This document shows positions 61,366 to 64,000 of a DNA stretch of 64,000 nucleotides, piece by piece (positions within the stretch are counted from its first letter, which is position 1; every line of letters begins with the position of its first letter). Position numbers and translations under genes: made by a program. Source of the stretch: Actinomycetota bacterium (lineage in GTDB: Bacteria > Actinomycetota > Thermoleophilia > Solirubrobacterales > 70-9); the NCBI GenBank assembly GCA_018268675.1, contig JAFDWB010000005.1, positions 1 through 64,000 on the forward strand. Reading direction: 5' to 3'. The notes beneath the pieces were generated by a model. It made no database searches and was not told where the DNA came from. It saw only the letters and a list, made by a program, of their open reading frames with translations.

Positions 61366-61824
61366 TCAATACCTGCGCCCCCTGCTGGGCGCCACGTCGG
61401 GGGGGCGTTCCTGCGCCGCCCCCGACACAATTTCTCTCGGTCGCGTGACGTTAGCTCTGGTGCGCGGGGAAAGCGAGTCGGATCTCCGCGATGCGCCGAT
61501 CCACGTGGATCGGCGCCTATCGGGACGGCGCGGACGCCGGGCGCCGGGCGCGCCGAGGCGCTCGGCGACCGTCCTCGGGTCGAACCGCAGGCGCGGGCGG
61601 GTGCCCCTCCCGAGCGGCACGCCGCCGAGCTCGTCGCGGTGCTGGTAGACCCACGGCCGGCGCACTTCCCAGAGCTCGGCGACCTTCGCGGCGGAGATCA
61701 TCCCGTCCTCGTCGGCCATCGGCGTCGGCTCGCCTCCCAGGATCTCGGCCAGCCGCACCGCCAGCGCCTCGATCGACTCCGCCGAGAGGCGCAGCTCGGC
61801 GACCGGCTCGGCGGCGGCGTTCAC
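61366..61824 (-). CDS. Excisionase-like/MerR-type HTH protein
   Basis: 152 residues from GTG 61824, which overlaps the methyltransferase stop (GTGA). ELRLSAESIEALAVRLAEIL then ISAAKVAELWEVRRPWVYQH, VPLGRGTRPRLRFDPRTVAE: the winged-helix DNA-binding pattern of element excisionases (Xis). The last ~50 residues overlap a predicted promoter and are low complexity. Position near the integrase fits recombination directionality control. Confidence 0.75.
   Translation of the reverse strand: MNAAAEPVAELRLSAESIEALAVRLAEILGGEPTPMADEDGMISAAKVAELWEVRRPWVYQHRDELGGVPLGRGTRPRLRFDPRTVAERLGAPGARRPRRPDRRRSTWIGASRRSDSLSPRTRANVTRPREIVSGAAQERPPDVAPSRGRRY
61446..61475 (-). promoter_or_regulatory. Element promoter with CAGAGCTA core, inside the excisionase gene's 3' part
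   Basis: On the minus strand CTCGCTTTCCCC...CCAGAGCTAACGTC, nearly identical to 42770-42799. TAACGT would be the -10. It could transcribe the small gene at 61297 and the integrase independently of upstream genes. Confidence 0.55.
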
Positions 61825-62963
61825 CGCCGCCTCGTCCCTAAAGGGCGGGGCTCCGAGCGGCGACGTCGGTCGCGAGGGGCAGGCGCCGGGGTTCGGCCCG
61901 CGCCTCCCCAATGCGCGATCCGCGCGGCGGCGACCTCCAGATAGGGAGCTTCGAGCTCGATGCCGAAGAACCGCCGTCGCTCGATCGCCGCCGCCGCCCC
62001 CGTCGTGCCGCTCCCCATGAACGGGTCGAGGACGAGACCGCCGGCGGGCGCGACCAGCCTCACCAGCCACCGCATCAGCTCGATCGGCTTCAGGGTCGGA
62101 TGCGGGTTCCTGACCAGACCGCCGCGACTGGCATTGGGCAGGAGGTTGAAGAAGTGCTCCGGTAGCGCCTCGCAGCCCGCGTCGCGCTCCGCCCTGGTCG
62201 GCTTCGGGCAGTAGAGGAAACGGGACGGCGCGAGCTGGGTGCCACTCCCGCCCTCGCCTCCGGCGGCTGCGGCGTCGAGCAGCGCCACGGCGCAGCCCCG
62301 ATCGCAGTTCTCGTCGGCGCAGTCGGGGTCGTGGGACGCGAGGGCGTTGGCGGGCAACCTGCCGTCCTCGACCCGACAGGCCTCGACGTTCATCGCCCCG
62401 GTGCCGTGGCGCCCGATCGTCTCCTCGGTGGTCCCGTCGAGCGGCCTACGGGCGAGGACGATCGGCTCGAGGACCGGCTTCAGAGTCGTTCGTCGCCCGC
62501 CGGGATAGCGGCGCGACTTCGACATCCCCGACGAGTAGAGCCACATCAGCGTGTCGCGGATCTCGAGGCCGGAGTCCTCGAGGCCGCAGGCCAGCCGGTG
62601 GTAGGTCCTCGGGGAGCCGAAGGCGAGCAGATGGGCGCCGGGCTTCATCACACGGGCGCACTGCTCCCCCCACATCCCGCACCAGACCTCGAATGCCTTG
62701 TTCTTGGTCAGCCGCCCCCGGCCTCGCCTCGCGGCGGCGGCCCTGATCGCCGCCGAATCCCAGGTCTCGTTCTGCCATCCGATCCCGTAGGGCGGATCGC
62801 AGACGACGGCATCGACGCTCTCCGCCTCGAGGTCCGCCATCACCTCGATGCAGTCGCCCTGCACGAGGCGCGGCAGGTCCTGCGCCTTCCCCTTCCCCGA
62901 GGGCCCGCAGGCCTCTCCTCGGCGACGGCCCTTCGGCCGTCGCGCGGTCTTGGTGGTCGTCAC
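61821..62963 (-). CDS. DNA (N4-cytosine/N6-adenine) methyltransferase, orphan
   Basis: 380 residues of the class with the catalytic motif before the AdoMet motif: DPPYGIGW (56-63) and, near the C-terminus, LDPFMGSGTTG. A middle variable part (target recognition) includes a Cys-rich stretch CADENCDRGCAV. No restriction gene adjoins it. Such element-borne orphan enzymes often protect DNA or regulate transfer. Confidence 0.88.
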   Translation of the reverse strand: MTTTKTARRPKGRRRGEACGPSGKGKAQDLPRLVQGDCIEVMADLEAESVDAVVCDPPYGIGWQNETWDSAAIRAAAARRGRGRLTKNKAFEVWCGMWGEQCARVMKPGAHLLAFGSPRTYHRLACGLEDSGLEIRDTLMWLYSSGMSKSRRYPGGRRTTLKPVLEPIVLARRPLDGTTEETIGRHGTGAMNVEACRVEDGRLPANALASHDPDCADENCDRGCAVALLDAAAAGGEGGSGTQLAPSRFLYCPKPTRAERDAGCEALPEHFFNLLPNASRGGLVRNPHPTLKPIELMRWLVRLVAPAGGLVLDPFMGSGTTGAAAAIERRRFFGIELEAPYLEVAAARIAHWGGAGRTPAPAPRDRRRRSEPRPLGTRRR

Positions 62964-63865
62964 GTGCTGCCCTCCTCGTTTCGGTTACCGAGCCAGTCGA
63001 CGTCTTGCCCCGGGTCGCGGAGCGCGCGGAAGATCGGTGCGAACGGCCCCTCGGCGACCAGGTCCTCGAGCAGGCAGACCCGGATCTCGACCTTGGGCGT
63101 CCGGGTCAGCTGGGGTTCGGCGCGCAGGAGCGCCAAGGCGGTGTCCCGGCGACGCAGCAGCATCTCGCGGCCTGCCCCGGCCAGCATGCAGACCACGCTC
63201 GGGAATGCCGGATACCGGCGGCGCCAGAGCGGCCCGCCCTCCTCGGGGTCCTCGGCCCTGAAGAGGTCGGCGTAGCGCGCCAGCTCGGCCGCCAGACCGT
63301 CGACGGCCAGGGTCGCCCGGTCGAGCTCGAGGAAGCGGTGGTCGACGTAGACCTTCCCGGCCGTGGTGCGGACGTAGGTGAGGACGGCATCGGCGATCAC
63401 AGAGCGCCCCCGCCGCGCCGGTCGGCTCAACGGGTGCCCGACCTCGTGCCGCCAGGCCAGCGGGCCGAAGTCGTCGCCCTCCTCCCGCGCGGCCTCCAGG
63501 AAGCTGATCGCGGCCTCGTTCACCGCGAAGGTGTGCGCCCGCAGGGGGCCGACGATCTCGCCGGCGTCGAAGATGCGTGGCGTCCGTGGCAACACGCCGA
63601 CCTCGACGGCGGCGCGCACCCCCGCCTCGGTAGCGAACCAGAGGCGGCGCGGCGAACCCACGCCGGTGCTCACATGGGCGATCAGGCCGGCGGCGCCGAT
63701 CCGCGCCAGGAGGGCACGGCACCTGCGCGGCCCGGTCCCGGGCAGATGGATGACGCGGATCTGCTCGGCGGAGAGCGCCCGATGGGCGGCGACCGAGGCG
63801 ACGATGTCGATCGCCGCAGGCGGCAGCCCGCGGTGACCGGCATGGGCGGTGGAGACCGTCGTCAC
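62960..63865 (-). CDS. Replication-relaxation family protein
   Basis: 301 residues from GTG 63865. N-terminal winged helix (AAIDIVASVAAHRALSAEQI, RRCRALLARIGAAGLIAHVS), then HTFAVNEAAISFLEAAREEG, WRHEVGHPL, DAVLTYV and an EIRVCLLEDLV tail: the pattern of the family found on actinobacterial conjugative elements, linked to plasmid relaxation/replication. ATGA-type overlap with the methyltransferase. Bases 63866-64000 show no gene I can support; the neighbour upstream lies outside the window. Confidence 0.78.
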   Translation of the reverse strand: MTTVSTAHAGHRGLPPAAIDIVASVAAHRALSAEQIRVIHLPGTGPRRCRALLARIGAAGLIAHVSTGVGSPRRLWFATEAGVRAAVEVGVLPRTPRIFDAGEIVGPLRAHTFAVNEAAISFLEAAREEGDDFGPLAWRHEVGHPLSRPARRGRSVIADAVLTYVRTTAGKVYVDHRFLELDRATLAVDGLAAELARYADLFRAEDPEEGGPLWRRRYPAFPSVVCMLAGAGREMLLRRRDTALALLRAEPQLTRTPKVEIRVCLLEDLVAEGPFAPIFRALRDPGQDVDWLGNRNEEGST

Positions 63866-64000
63866 GAGGGTCCCACCTCGAAGGAGTCCGCGGACGCCGG
63901 CCGTCCGGCGCCGCCGCAGTCCTCACCGCGCCGCCGGGGGCGCGCCGCCGAGCGGCGGGCGGCTCCTCGACGGCGCGAGCCGAGCTCACCGACGATCCGT

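Overview
The window is very GC-rich (about 70%), densely packed with genes and uses many GTG/TTG starts joined by ATGA/GTGA overlaps. This suggests a soil-type actinobacterium. The delta-60-repeat protein, the paired FCD-GntR regulators and the small-HTH-rich mobile elements would fit Thermoleophilia/Solirubrobacterales, but that is inference. About two thirds is ordinary chromosome plus a catabolic cluster; the rest is mobile-element and defence-type DNA.

Region 1 (1-20.3 kb) is an aromatic-ring degradation locus, almost all on the minus strand. It carries two complete Rieske ring-hydroxylating oxygenases (alpha+beta pairs at 1.4-3.2 kb and 4.4-6.3 kb), a Rieske ferredoxin, a 3Fe-4S-type ferredoxin and a ferredoxin reductase. 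It also has a BphB-like dihydrodiol dehydrogenase, a two-domain VOC extradiol-type dioxygenase, an aldolase of the DapA family, a ThDP-dependent enzyme, an aldehyde dehydrogenase, two further SDRs, an epimerase-like protein, an ornithine-cyclodeaminase-like protein, a polysaccharide-deacetylase-fold hydrolase and an alpha/beta hydrolase. Two closely similar GntR/FCD regulators and five CTGTATTCA-like sites in front of the transcription units suggest one regulon. Three copies of an intergenic repeat with large cruciforms lie around the cluster; copies 1 and 2 are inverted relative to each other and bracket it.

Region 2 (20.3-24.1 kb) holds ordinary single genes on the plus strand: a frameshifted cupin, a flavin monooxygenase, an Ohr/OsmC peroxidase, a membrane-anchored or secreted cupin and a secreted protein, ending at an intact tRNA-Thr(GGT).

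Region 3 (24.1-27.5 kb) is a short, partly decayed mobile-element module beginning at the 3' end of tRNA-Thr: coupled small winged-helix and XRE-type genes around an OmpR-type response regulator. Region 4 (27.5-42.5 kb) is cargo: a delta-60-repeat protein, a truncated glycoside hydrolase fused at a scar to a PIN-like gene, a predicted PD-(D/E)xK nuclease, a very large Mrr-like nuclease/STAND NTPase (Avs-like), a LexA-box-controlled pair of small genes, and then the most striking locus. That locus is a metallo-beta-lactamase-fold protein translationally coupled to a 1140-residue protein joining a ubiquitin-conjugating E2-like domain, an E1/ThiF-like domain, a JAB/JAMM deconjugase and a patatin phospholipase, each with its recognisable catalytic residues. 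No ubiquitin-like protein or CD-NTase is visible beside it.

Region 5 (42.45-64 kb) is a larger relative of the Region 3 element. It begins at a 3' fragment of tRNA-Ala(CGC) flanked on both sides by 10-bp-phased repeats, and runs off the right edge. It encodes a response regulator, paired winged-helix proteins, two giant tandem proteins each with four XRE-like and two other HTH segments, several element-specific paralogous families, a tyrosine integrase fused to an Mrr_N-like winged helix, a putative excisionase, an orphan DNA methyltransferase and a replication-relaxation-type protein. Five promoters sharing a CAGAGCTA core appear to tie the two elements' operons together.

Four genes (cupin, PIN, nuclease, STAND) each carry one apparent single-base deletion, so either residual assembly indels or real decay should be kept in mind.
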